This document shows, in pieces, positions 34,697 through 46,665 of a stretch of 64,000 nucleotides of DNA (the stretch's first letter is position 1; each line of letters opens with the position of its first letter). Source of the stretch: Amylostereum areolatum (lineage: Eukaryota > Basidiomycota > Agaricomycetes > Russulales > Stereaceae); contig SAXG01000034.1 in assembly GCA_012932865.1 (NCBI GenBank), forward strand, positions 186,001 to 250,000, read 5' to 3'. Below the pieces are notes generated by a model. That model was given only the letters and a program-made list of their open reading frames with translations. It was not told where the DNA came from and did no database searches. Position numbers and translations under genes: made by a program.

Positions 34697-35380
34697 ATGT
34701 AAACCGTCTGGGGCGGAGGGATGCTGCCTCTGTCACGGTTGATGCCGCGGCCCTGGCTGTTTATGATGCTACCGCATCGTCGGATCGTCGCTGTTTTCAT
34801 TGTCGTCGTTCTTCCCTTCGGCATCCGCTCTCGGCGTCGAGGACGGCTACCACGGCCAGAGCATCCTCTTGCTCGTGTCGTACGCGCCATCAATTTGTGA
34901 CGTCGTTTTACAAAAGAACGTCCGCCCTTTCTCCCATTTACTCCTGCGTGCATACATTGTCGTATCCCTCAGGCTTGCACAGGACTCGGCTCTCTTATCT
35001 CTGCCACGGCGCATCATTTCTGATCGGCAACCGTGTTTTCTCATCGAAGCTTGAAGCTTCGCCGCTCCAAACCGGCGGGGTGTTCTCTGATGCGTAGAGT
35101 ACCGGTACAGCGGTATAGACTCAACGGTGCGTTCCTTCCGACGGTCTGTGAGCATATACTTACTATGTTTCACTCGAACCCAATCGCTCAACTCACTTCC
35201 GCTGCGTCCATTGTCGCGCTGGCGTGCGCACCTGTGCCACATCTTTGCGATCAAGACGGATCCGAACTTATTCACGGACCGGACCCCGGATTTCCAGCAG
35301 GGTAAACACTTATAAAGCCGAGAGATGATGCAGATGCAGTCGTGGACTGAATAGCCTCGAATCTCAATTGTCCGCTACTT

Positions 35381-36847
35381 ATGATGTCCGCTGCAGATCG
35401 ACTAGAATCTGCGGCGAATGCTGACCCCTTTATTCCGCCACTCTTCTTAGAATCCGGGCTGTTCGGTACGTTCCATACCGTCCTCAGAACACATATGTGA
35501 TTCCCCTCCTGAAGCAAGGTCAATACTCCCCAGGTGCATACACGCTCTTGATCATCCAATCGACGTATATCCTTATGTATGTACGAGCGTCGATTCATCC
35601 GAATCCGTCATCATCTCTGGCTCTGGCTGCCGAAAGACACAAGGACCTGCGTTCGCGAAGTATACAAGGGATGCTTGCGGTGACGGGTCTGATGTATACC
35701 GCTTCGGCGACACATTTGGTGTCCATGCTGTACGTTGTACTGTCCTCCTTCCGACTAGGAAGGCCGACTGCCGTCTTACTCCACAACGTCGCAACATTGG
35801 AGATGGCGTGCAGCGAGCTAAACGTGAAGCATGCTTCTCCTCTCACCGTCCGCCCTGCTGATAGAAATTTCCAGCTGATCCTCAGTGATGCGGTAGTGAT
35901 ATGGAGGGCATGGGTCCTCTGGGGCCGCAACAAAATCGTCCTGACGTCGTGTGCCGTGCTGTTCATGTCTGCAATCGGTACGTGACTTGACCACTGCCGC
36001 CGCGTTGTCGTTTGTGACGAGCTAAGGGATGTCCAGCTATAGCCGTCCTCGTAATCTATCAGGAAGCAACATCGGAGCCGGGACTTTCAGAAGGATTCCT
36101 CAGCGAGTTTGGGGAAACTGTCGCCGCGGTCTCGCTGTGTCTTTCGCTGGCAATAAATCTGTGGGCCACGGCGTTGATTGCGTACAAAGCCTGGTAACGA
36201 GCATCGTTCTATCTGTTGTTCTCATGGCACGAGTCTGAACGACCTTTAGGCGCTACAGACGCAGCATATCTGCGCACCTCCAGCGGGGCAACCGGAAGGG
36301 AGTGGTAGAGACGTTGTTGACGCTCCTACTCGAATCTGGTGCGATTTACTCGTGCTTTCAGGTGTGTGCATCCCTTCCCCCGCTGAAAGTATGCGCCGCA
36401 GATTCGACCCGGACACATTCGCCTCTGAATAGATATCGTGGGTGATATCGTACACTTTGCGCGCCAGACCTTCTACTACCCTGGAGTGGGTCGCACCCCT
36501 AATACTCGCCCAGATATCCGTGCGTTCTATCTATCTGTGACGGACACTCCGGTGGCTGCACATCTACTGACTGTCTCACCGAATGACGGCAGGGCATCTA
36601 CCCGACCGTCGTCATCGTCCTCGTGTGTTTCCAAAAGACACACTGCGATCGCCAGTTCACTTACCCCGACATTGAGACCGCGGGCGCGCGACGGGGGCTC
36701 CCGGGACAAGATCTGACCGCCTTCGAAGTGTCGGCACGATCAGAACCCGTTATTGTCGTTGGCCCGGGAGCGAACGCGCCGCTGACAGTGTACTCGGATT
36801 CGGAGAGCAGCTTAGGGGATGTTGGAGCAGTGAAATCGGAAGCATAG
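35381..36847 (+). CDS. seven-helix membrane protein, tandem paralogue C (mosaic)
   Basis: Starts MMSAADRLESAANADPFIPP. The body is the most diverged of the four (MLAVTGLMYTASATHLVSML; LSDAVVIWRAWVLWGRNKIV; RYRRSISAHLQRGNRK). The sixth-helix exon is unlike the others (ISWVISYTLRARPSTTLEWV) but in frame. From GIYPTVVIVLVCFQKTHC onward the tail is nearly identical to that of A (ARRGLPGQDLTAFEVSARS). Its promoter differs too (CTTATAAAGCC at ~35311 instead of the shared GGTATAATAGAC). No stop or frameshift seen. Confidence 0.72.
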
Positions 36848-37112
36848 GCGGAATCAATGGTGTACGGTACGGATACTAGGAGTTGAAGAATGTGGATATC
36901 ATGGTCCAGTGGCTGTTTACGCTATCCTACCGAGTGCAATCGTTTGGGGTTGTGACGCGAGGACCGCCTCTGAGTCTGGCAAGGAATATGCTTCTGCACA
37001 TTACTTACTCTTACCACGGGCTGGCTCGTGTTCGCCTTTCTTGATGTTTCCACACTAGCGAATCGTCCTTTATTTAATTGCAACACAGCGTAACGTCCCA
37101 TCCTGAGGCCTG

Positions 37113-37660
37113 AGGTCCGTTCTTGGCCTACAGTAGTCTCCGTGCTGCGCGCTTCTGCACGTGACTCTCTGGCTGGACTCCCGAGCGTCGAGCGGTCGCG
37201 CCGAGCACCCACTGACTTCAAGCTATGTAGCTTCAAACTTCAAGCTCCCTTCTCGTATCCACATACGAAACACTCGCGGGTAGCGACCATCGCGGTGATG
37301 TACTACCAGTACATCATGATTCCACGGCTCGTGCGAGCCCCGGCCACAGTTTCTCTGGTCATTCTCAAGTTCTCAAAAGTTCGTCGGCCTTGACCACGAG
37401 TTAAGTACTACTGTACCGACGCCGTCATTCAAACTGGCTCGTCTACGCCAAAGGCCATTCACGCTGCCATGCATCTGGATTGCTCGACTCGGTACGTTTC
37501 TCTCTGCATTCTTTGTGCTGCATGTTTTGCCATCGCCGGGTGCTCCGTTTCCCCCTTCCAGTTACCTCGGGCTCCCGCCGTGTCCGAGTCACCGTTGGTG
37601 TGTAACCGTTGATCCTACCGGGATGATTAATGATTACTTGTTCGAATTTTGGTCTTCGTG
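37113..37660. repeat. duplicated intergenic block, copy 2
   Basis: Collinear with 32326-32825. It contains ~100 bases (~37483-37576) missing from copy 1, and lacks the MITE. Confidence 0.8.
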
Positions 37661-37841
37661 TTGCCTCTTGCCGGACTCGGGTCAGCTTTCTTTTGCTGTG
37701 TCTCTTCCCTCCTTCCGCGTTCACGATCAGGGCGGGTCTGACCGTCGAAGTTCAACATGATCATTTGATTCCAGGCAGGTATAATAGACGACGCTCTCGT
37801 GCTGCCTCCGCCTCAGCATAGTACTCAATTGGTACTCAATC

Positions 37842-39274
37842 ATGCCCACTGCAGACCACCTAGAATCCGAACCAACTATCGCTCCTTTCATTCCGGTCAT
37901 CGTTATACAAGCTGGACTATTCGGTGTGTGTCCTGTATCATCAAAACATACTACTTGCTCCCCGTCTCAACACTTCCCCAGGTGCATACACCCTCTTGAT
38001 CATCCAGTCAACCTATGTGCTTCTGTACGTGCTTTCAATTGATTCACATCACCAACATCGTTGACTTTGATGCGGAAAGACACAGGAACCTGCGCTCGCG
38101 AAGTATACAATGGATGCTCGGAGTGACGGGTCTGATGTACATCACTTCGGCAACACATTTGGCGTCCGATCTTTACGACGTACTGTCCTCATTCCGCCCA
38201 GAAAGTTCCCAATCCACCTTCATATCTCGTGGGACGGCGATGTTGGCGTTGATCTGCAGCAGCATCAACGTGATTCTTAGTTTTCTCGTCCGTTCGTTTC
38301 ACTTACAGGAATATCCAGGTATTACTTAGCGACGCCGTGGTGGTATGGAGGGCGTGGATCCTGTGGGAGAGAAACAAATTCGTTCTGACGTCGTGCTCCG
38401 TGCTGTTCATCGCCACGCTTGGTACGTGAAGCGGCCGTTACCGCCATTTTGTAGCAAGCTAAACCCTGTCTGGCAGCCATGGGCGGATTCACAATATATC
38501 AACAATCGATACCAGATTCAAGGCCTCAGAATATACTCGAAAGTCAATACAGACTTCCCAGCGGAGCGGCCGCGGCCGCTGTGGTCTTCCTATCTCTTTC
38601 ACTGGCCACCAACGTGTGGTCGACGGGATTGATTGCGTACAAAGCCTGGTAACGAGCAGCGTTTCGCCTCAAGTCCTGTGGTACTTGTTTTGAAACGATA
38701 CCAGGCATTACAGACGCAACATCGCTGCGCACCTTCAGCGGAGCAACAAGAAGAGCATGGTAGAGAAGCTGTTGACGCTTTTGCTCGAATCCGGCGCGAT
38801 ATACTCGTGTATCCAGGTATGTGGATCCCTCCACACGTACGTTCTGATATGGGAACCAAGTCTTCATTGGACAGGTAGTGTTTTTGGTAGCGTTTGCGCT
38901 CTCACCGCGGCAATCCGAGTCCTCCGTCATCCTGAAGTTGATCATGCCCCGCATCGTCCCTCACATATCCGTGCGTTATATTAGATCTCACCCCCATTGC
39001 ACATTTTATCTGACCGCCGAATCTGGTCGTGCGATGGCAGGGAATCTACCCAACCATCATCATCGTCCTCGTGTGTTTCCAAAAGACGCACTGCGACCGC
39101 CAGTTCACCTACCCCGGCATCGAGGTGGCGGGGGTACGGCCGCCGGGGGCGCAGGAACAGTCAGAATCGATCATCGTCATTGGTGGCGTTGGGGGAACTT
39201 CGGGCGCTCAGGTCAGGGTGTATTCGGACTCGGAGAGCACCCTGGAGGATGCTGTGGTAAAATCGGAGGGATGA
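37842..39274 (+). CDS. seven-helix membrane protein, tandem paralogue D
   Basis: Starts MPTADHLESEPTIAPFIPVI, then VIQAGLFG. Exons follow A (MLGVTGLMYITSATHLASDL; LSDAVVVWRAWILWERNKFV; HYRRNIAAHLQRSNKK; ESGAIYSCIQ). The tail is EVAGVRPPGAQEQSES followed by VYSDSESTLEDAVVKSEG. The sequence corresponding to B's deletion is intact (CATTACAGACGC). The promoter with GGTATAATAGACGA is shared with A and B. Paralogue B is its closest relative at both ends. Confidence 0.75.
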
Positions 39275-40061
39275 ATGTGTACTGTCCGCGGTGCGGAGGG
39301 ATGCTACAATCATCCGTCGTTGATACCGCCTTATCGACTCCGTCAAGCCGCCGTCATGAGGGGGGGTAGTCCGTCTTGCGGATTTTCTCCGCGCCTTCTT
39401 GTATTGGCACAGGGCACGCTCCAACTTCAGCACGGATGCTTGTGATGATATGGGGCATATCACGTTAAAAAAAATGGCTGAGTGGTTTTCTGTACCTTGT
39501 GCCGTTGTGCGGCAGTTGCGCGCAACTTCGATCGATCGCGCGTGTAACTTAGTTCCTTTGTTGCACAATTGAGCTGTACATTATCTTCGTTTTCCCACTT
39601 CGCTTCTTCACCTTCCGCCTTCATCAAGTTCTTGTGTGTAAGTACTCCTGATACCGTACATGGATCATTATCTGTCTTTGTCTTTATGCAGGATTTTACT
39701 GGAGTGCAGTAGATGATTCTGCAACTTGGCCCGGGGACGGTCTGGCTCATTCTCATCGAAGACGAGGAGTGCAACACTTACTAAACCTCTGGATGTTTAT
39801 ATTGACTCTGGCTCTGCTTGCATTTAGTACCCGAGGTCTGGGAGCTTTGCAGCACACCTGACATTTCTTCGGATGGTGAGTAGCATGACAATGAGACACA
39901 CTGAAACATTTTGGCGAGGCTGAAGATTAGCTAACTCTGGCTCTGGGCAAAAAAAAACTTAGGGGTCTTGAGGGCTTTCTGTCGACGGCCATCTTCCCTT
40001 CCAATTATCCTGGAGTCAACGGGCCCGCTGTTGCTCTGTCCTACCCTTCTTTCCCCCGACA
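39275..40061. other. intergenic region
   Basis: No recognised gene. It contains A runs (AAAAAAAAC near 39951), and a C/T-rich stretch before the next ATG. Nothing else seen. Confidence 0.4.
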
Positions 40062-43000
40062 ATGGGGCTCGACCTCGACACTCTCGGGATCTGCCTTCAA
40101 GATGACTGCAAAACGTCCGGAAAAGGCGAAAGGCACCAGTTCTGCCCAGCCACCGACCTCCTAGACGAGTCTGGCATCGACCCCAACTCTCCTTGTGACC
40201 TCTGTGGCCATGCTGCCATTTTTCACTTCACATTCCCGGTGCGTAGCTATATGTTCTTGCAATGATTTCGCTCAATGAAGTCATGCAGACTTCGACCCCT
40301 TTTACCCGACCTGATCTCCCTTCCACTTCCGCTCCTACCTCCTCTTCTTCCTTCCCCATCCCCCCCCAAAATCCCTCTTCTTCATCGAGTGGGAAACCCG
40401 AAAGCCACAGCAAAACTCATGAGGCGATGGGAAAATCTCGACAGTCAAAATACCAAGGCAATGCATGGACTGAGATGGCCAAAAAGCGGACGGAGGCTCA
40501 GGCAGGTGGATCGTTCTCCTTGGGAGGCTCATCGTCATTTGATCCATCGGCAAAGGTGCGTTGGGTGTTTATCTATCAACGATGCCGTCTCATGTTTGAA
40601 TCATCTAGCACCGAGAGCAAGCGGCAGCTCAGAAAGGCAGTGACCATCGACGTGATCGCAAGCGGAACCGCAAGAAAGGGACATCCGGCAAGGAAAAGGC
40701 TACAACTCCGACATCAGCAGCCAGCAAAAAAGCGAAGACAAAGGCGGTCACATTCACGATCGTGCTGATGCCCCCTACTTCGCTCATACACAAGCAACCG
40801 CAGTCGATGTGCGCAAAGCCGGACCCCTCAAGGTACGTTTGGGAATGACTATCAATATAATTTCTGCTGACTATGCTTATCCGCCAGGTTTCAAGACTTA
40901 GACGATGCAATGTTTGTGCGTGAAGCCACCGTTCAAGATGACGAAGATGCCGTAGCCATTGATCAGACTATCGTCAAGCTTTTCTCTCACATCCCTGCAC
41001 TTATAGCTCATGACCGTGCGGTGATGCGCAATATACACGACAAACGGACGCGCGGTTGGACACCTTTGCGTGTTATCACTCGAGGCAAGGGCCGGCTTGG
41101 TCGGTTGCAGCCTCTGGACGAGATCCTGCCTGTGACATTGCAGTCTCTATTACGGTGAGAATTCTTGTGTGATCTACTACCTTTTTCGGCCACTGATCAC
41201 AAATGTCTGCTTATACTCTAGGGCTTCATCAAATACGAACATCCGTAACATCAAAGGTTATCCGAACATCCTGTTTATCGGCGTATCCAGCGGCGGTCAG
41301 GACATCCCCTACAGTGGGACCGGCGCCTTGGATCTGGCCAGGGAGGATGACGACGACAATTCTAGCAGCGATGAGAGCCGTTCAGGTGGCAACATGGGTG
41401 ATGGAGATGTAGACGACGTTGGCAGCGACAGCAATAAAGTGCGTGGTACTTGCTCTTATCTTTCAGTAACTTATTAACCCGACGAGTTAGAAAGCCGAGG
41501 ACGGCACTGCACCCAACGATGACGACAAGCTGTCTGAGTCGTCTGATCCTCCTGCCGCATTCAACGAGGTGAGTCGTAAAACATGTACTATACTGGTTTG
41601 GCTATGAGCTCATCTCTTCCTCAGACACCCAGCTATGACACCAGCCACTCGGATAGCTTGGACTTGGACGAGATTGACCCGGGAACGGTCGACAATGAAT
41701 TCAACCATGGTTCCTCCACGCTGCCGAGGTCCCACGTCCTCCTGATTCGTTCTTTGCACAATATGCACGCACCGAGCGGGCCTGCAATATGGGTGTGTCC
41801 ATGTCATTTTTTTTCTGGTCTATAGCCCTCTTTCTAACAACCGATCAAGTGGCCATTGAACGCCCCAACCAGCAACGAGTTTAGCAGCGCTATCAAGGCT
41901 TGCGACTATCTAGACTTCACTATCGAATTTTGGTCAGGCCCCGCCATGAACACCGCCGACGTATGGAATAAAGCTGGGGAGGGACTGATCAAAAGCCTCG
42001 ATTTCATCCGTATTCTGGATCTTCGCCTTCTCGACCTTCAATTGCTTATCTCTGAGGTTGGAGACGACGAGAGGGGACATATTCTGGAAGCCATTCTTCC
42101 AGAGATTGCATTTGGCGAGTACGGTTTGGGGCGGATAGTCCCATCGCTTTCCATTCTGTACCAGCTGGTGGCCTCGCTACCTCCCAGTATGGCAACACTT
42201 CAGGCGGAACGCCGGGCGCGTCTTCTCCGGTTTTCTATGGCCCTCCGTCGTCTTGTGCTTTGCTTCAAGGAGAACACGTCGCGAACACTCTATGACCCGC
42301 TCAGCTTTCGCCTCCTAGGGCTTGAGATAGAGAAAGCGATGAAAGGCAAAAAACTTTTCGTAAGTGTCCTCTCTTTGACTGTACACGATAGGATAGACTA
42401 CACTCTTACCTGCATTTAGGACGCGACAATAGAACAATGGGAACGTCTCCTCATCACCAAATTGTCGTTCAGTACCGCATCTCCAGAAGAGATAAAGGAG
42501 GCGTTGGACGAAGACTTTGGACATTCTTCCGATCCTTCTCTTATATGGCCGTCGGCGCTTCGTGGTGGTTCCTTTGGTCTCCCTTTCTTTTTTAGCCTCG
42601 TTATAGCGCCGTTCCTCGACCAGTTCCCTGTCGATCACGAACATTTCTCCGCTTTCTTTGCGATCTTCGACGTGTTTGCCCAAGCGCTCACAGTGAAGAT
42701 ACAGAGATTCTTCGAGGTACGACAGCTACCTTGTATCCAACTCGTTGCTCATATTTAATCTCTCTCTATTATCGTTCTAGAGTGGTAAAGGTCGGGCTTC
42801 CTCCAAAACACCCGATGACACCACCAAAAAGGATAAGAGAAAGCGAAGCGAAACAGACGATGCTCCAGATTCCGTCCCCGGTGATGGTGCATCTGGCAAG
42901 GAGCCACCTCCATTGCGGTGTTCTGGGAGAAAGCGTGCATGCACTGAGGCTGAGGAGTCGACTGAACAGGCAGAGGGATATGGAGAAAAGTCTGGGGGTT

Positions 43001-43912
43001 CGGGGTCTGCGAAGAAGTACGAGCTTTGATTTATCGCTCCCTTGATGTTGTCAATAAACAAACACTTTCACTGATAGTATGCCCTCCAAAACACCGCCGC
43101 TCTTTAACCCAAGCGCGAGCGATGATGAGACGGACTTTAACATGCAAGACTTTATTGACGAGTTGGAAAAAGGCATGTCAAACGAGTTTCAAGTGCGCCC
43201 GCATCTACTAACTGTCTTAAAACACCTCTTTGTAGAAAACTTCGACCTCCGGAAGGACTGGGACGAACATGAACGACAAAAGAAAGACTCTCGAGGTAAA
43301 GTAGCATTGTTCTGATTGATGCACCTGCGTCGTTGATAGAGTCTGCTTTCTTAGAATTTGCCGGCTTGTTCAATGAGGAGCCCGCTACCGCCGAACAGCC
43401 GTCTTTCACTTCACCCATGTCACCTATGTCACCTTCTCCTCCAACAGATGCCGAGTCTTCGAGCGAACCTGACATTGAAGTTGTCTCCCCTCCCTCAACG
43501 CCATGGCCTAGCAAGCCGAAAAAGCAAGACTCGGAGGAGATAGTAGAGGCGCGGTTGCGCCGTGAAGAGGCTGAGCTGAAGGCGGCTCGCAAGCTTCAGG
43601 ACATCTTGGTTTGGAATGTCCTTGTCGCCAAGATCTTGGACAACTTTGAACATCCGGTCTCTGAGATACGCAATTCCTTGGTGCAAGGTATAAAATCTAA
43701 GTCTCCTCGTGAACAATTCTATGCTCTCCAACGGGTAGGAGTTCTCTGCCTTACTAACAGTGTGCACGGCATGCTTACCCTGTTTACACAAGGCTTACCA
43801 TCCAGACAAGAACACCAAGAATAGGGTCGCTCGCACGGGCCATTGGGCAGCAGTATGTGAGGAAATCGCAAAGGCGTTGAACTTGAGAGCCCCGCATCGT
43901 CGTCGTAGCTAA
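40062..43912 (+). CDS. large hypothetical protein with DnaJ-like C-terminal segment
   Basis: Unrecognised overall. ATG at 40062 opens MGLDLDTLGICLQDDC and a Cys/His motif (PCDLCGHAAIFHF). Ser/Pro- and Lys-rich exons follow, then an exon with DDAMFVREATVQDDEDAVAI and IKGYPNILFIGVSSGGQDIP. A long acidic region comes next, then an all-helical ~250-residue core (WPLNAPTSNEFSSAIKACDY; FIRILDLRLLDLQLLISEVG; SILYQLVASLPP). After another disordered stretch the C-terminus reads SPREQFYALQRAYHPDKN then HWAAVCEEIAKALNLR. The HPDKN loop between two helices resembles helices II-III of a J domain. About twelve short introns, all GT-AG by eye. Likely one of the large Agaricomycete-specific families; function unknown. 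It could be two genes (a possible break near 43.0 kb). Confidence 0.55.
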
Positions 43913-44134
43913 AAATGTTTATTGTCACGGGTTTATTCGTAAAGTGGCTCTCATTATGGCATAGACAAGGTAGCTATAGTATGCTAAAGGTCAATGAATC
44001 ACAGTATTGTTATTTGCTCTCAAGAAGAAGGTGAGAGAAGGACTCTCGACGAGTAGCAGACTCTGGAGTCAGTGCATGAGAGAGGACGCGCATCCGCTTA
44101 TGTAAGTGTGCACTAGAGGGCACTGGACTTATAT

Positions 44135-44242
44135 GGATTACAAAGGTCACTTAATCTGGTCCAATAGGCTCAAAATTGCAGATTTAGGACTATCTAGGAC
44201 CAGGCTATCAGACAAAAATAAGTTGAGCAAAATTGTATTAAC
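44135..44242 (+). repeat. 108-bp terminal-type inverted repeat, left arm
   Basis: Begins GGATTACAAAGGTC and ends near ACAAAAATAAGTTGAGC plus AAAATTGTATTAAC. The right arm at 49075-49182 (minus strand) is collinear over the full 108 bases, with strongest identity at both ends. No clear target-site duplication. Confidence 0.7.
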
Positions 44243-44756
44243 AAAATAACGCTGGGTGTGCCGGGCTCAGAGCCCCCACTGCAGGTCATGTGACTCCACC
44301 ACTCATACTTCACTCTATACCACCATACCACCGCACTCCGCGCCCCGCCAATCTCTTTGTTTATCATTACAACCCTCACAAGTGAATCCTCCTCGCCATA
44401 TCTGTCCATTCGCGCAGAAGATCGCCTGCATTGAATCCCCACCACCTGCGCGCATACTCTTCTCAGCCTGTGTCCTTCTCCACTTCTCCACCTGTGTAAG
44501 GGACGCAAGCTGGATGGCCTGCAGCAGCGATCACTACCTCTGTGTGCACGTCGAACACGGAACCGGGCTCTGAACGAACTTCTAGGCGAGTCTCGCTTCT
44601 CGCAACGGAAATGGATGGCCAACACTCACTTCGCGCTGCCCCCACTGGATCACCTTCGTGTGAGATGATCTGAACCTCGGCCAGAGGGACTCTTTCCTCC
44701 CCCATCTCATTCCTCTTCCCGACCACATCACCATCTCACCATCGACCAGTCCTTCC

Positions 44757-45868
44757 ATGGCTCCACCATGGCTCCCCCGCGTACGCCACTTGCAATGCCG
44801 GCATCAACACCAGCGTCAACCGCTTCTACAGCCAACACAGTGTCCGCCTCTTCCGCCGTGCGCTCACCGTTCCAACACCCGGATTTCTGCAAGATCCCCT
44901 CGTGGGAGCGCGCCCGTTCGTGCAGGCGCGCTCACCCTAAGTAAGTACACATCCCCGAGCTGGACCTCATGTGCCACCTCCTCGCTAACTTCTTCTACCT
45001 TGGCGGCGCCGTCTGCCCGCTCTTCCACCGGCCCACGTTCAAGCAGGAGGTCGTGGACGGCCTCAACCTCGTTCGTGCTCCTGCTCGGTATACGGTCCGC
45101 CACCTCCAGCACATCGGCCACCACCCCTACCTTCCCGCCCTCTAGCGGGCTCACACCTGCACCACACAAGATTGCAAGCAGGCGGCAGCTCTTGATGGGA
45201 GAGTCTGAGACCTCGACGTTTGGCCCGCCGCGGACGGCGCAGGAGCGCAGGACAAGATGCTGCTCGAGGCGGCGAAGGCGTTTGTCGCACATCCTGGGCC
45301 TTCGACCTGGCGCGGGCGCGGAGACGTTTGATCTGTGGATGGGCGCGGGCGCGTCGTTCTGTGGGCAGGAAGCAATGTACAATCATATGGACTTGGGCGT
45401 GGGTGTGGGCTTGGATGGTCGTGGGCTGGGGATGGGAGGCGGGCGGAGCAATGCCAGGGCCGGACATCGTGTCGAGGCGGAGAGATTGATGCATCTCTTC
45501 GCGGGGATGGCGCCGCAGGATGGGCAGATGGGCATGGACAGCGATATGATAATGATGATGATGATGTGGTCGACGCTGCCGGACAGGATCCACTGTGCGT
45601 CTCTCTTCCTTTCATCTGTCTCTCGCTTCCCCCCCCCCTTTCACCTCCCTCTACCCGCCGTCTTGACGTCTGCACGGTTCCGCGCGTCTGGCGCCCTTTC
45701 AGCCATCGCAGTCTTTGGTTTTTGCGTCGGGTTGGGAGCAGGGAGCTGACTGAGCCGTTTGTTCATGTTCAGGTTTGTAGGACCGAGGACTGGCACACGT
45801 ACGTGTCGAACCTGAGGGATCGCGGGCCAGGGCAGGGAGGACGACGTCGGGCAAGGGGCGCATAGCAT
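44757..45868 (+). pseudogene. decayed zinc-cluster-type transcription factor (fungal_trans region)
   Basis: The frame at ~44955-45075 encodes ELDLMCHLLANFFYLGGAVC followed by PLFHRPTFKQEVVDGLNL, typical of the start of the fungal-specific transcription factor domain. Later pieces (QDKMLLEAAKAFVAHPG; FDLWMGAGASFCGQEAMYN) sit in different frames without clean splice sites between them. No Zn2Cys6 motif was found upstream. I infer a degenerate or truncated copy. Confidence 0.4.
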
Positions 45869-46665
45869 AGCTGTTACCCACAGCGCACCAGGGCGGAGGA
45901 ACTATGCCATCTCATCCTCTTCCTCAAAATGGGAACAGGAGCGGAAACGGGCACGCAAACGTATATGCGCACGCACCCGCATGGAGCGGTTTGAGACCTC
46001 GGAATTTCTTGCTATGTGTTGCGTCCTCGCTAGTCACATACTCGTGTTTTTCTTTCATGCTTTCTTTGTGCATCGGGTCGTGCTACTTTATATAGTGGTC
46101 GCTCACTTTGGCTAGTTGTCCGGTGTGTCGCTTGTCAAGTGTGCCCAACTGAGCCCAACTGAGTGCGAGAAGGAGATGGAGAGACCTGGTGGTTGATTTG
46201 AAGTGCGAGAGTCCCGTTGCACTCAATCACAGGTGGAGGCAAGAAATGCGAACACCAGTATTACTGACCTGTGCGTCTTTCAGGAGCAGGGGCGCAGGTC
46301 CAGCCGTAGCCACGAGAGGGTTTGGCGATGAGCGGGCAGGACAGGACGGGCAGGACGCATGCCATGTGGAAGAAACAGTCACAGCGGGCTTTTCAAAGTT
46401 TGCTTTCAGGTCGGTCGGAGGTCGCGCGTGTGTGCACACCGCCCTCCTGCACCATCGCCTGCAAGTACCACTGTCAACGTGAAGCCCAAGAGAATAGTAG
46501 AAGCAGAACACATTGAAGTGCGTGAGGGGAGGAATCGGAAGCCGATTCGAGCAACTGCAGCCATGCGATAGATATAGACAATAACAAAAACTGGTCAGAC
46601 AATATATGAATGAGTTGCCCGCAATTCTTCGCCCTCGGAGTCTAAGGACGCCCAGTCTTCTTGTT
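45869..46665. other. intergenic region inside the inverted-repeat interval
   Basis: No recognised coding sequence. CTTTATATAGTGG near 46087 is TATA-like. Confidence 0.3.

Noticed and set aside
45600..45660. Intron-like C/T tract joining TF fragments into one intact gene
   Set aside because: Even with this intron removed, the upstream and downstream fragments stay in different frames and the DNA-binding domain is missing.
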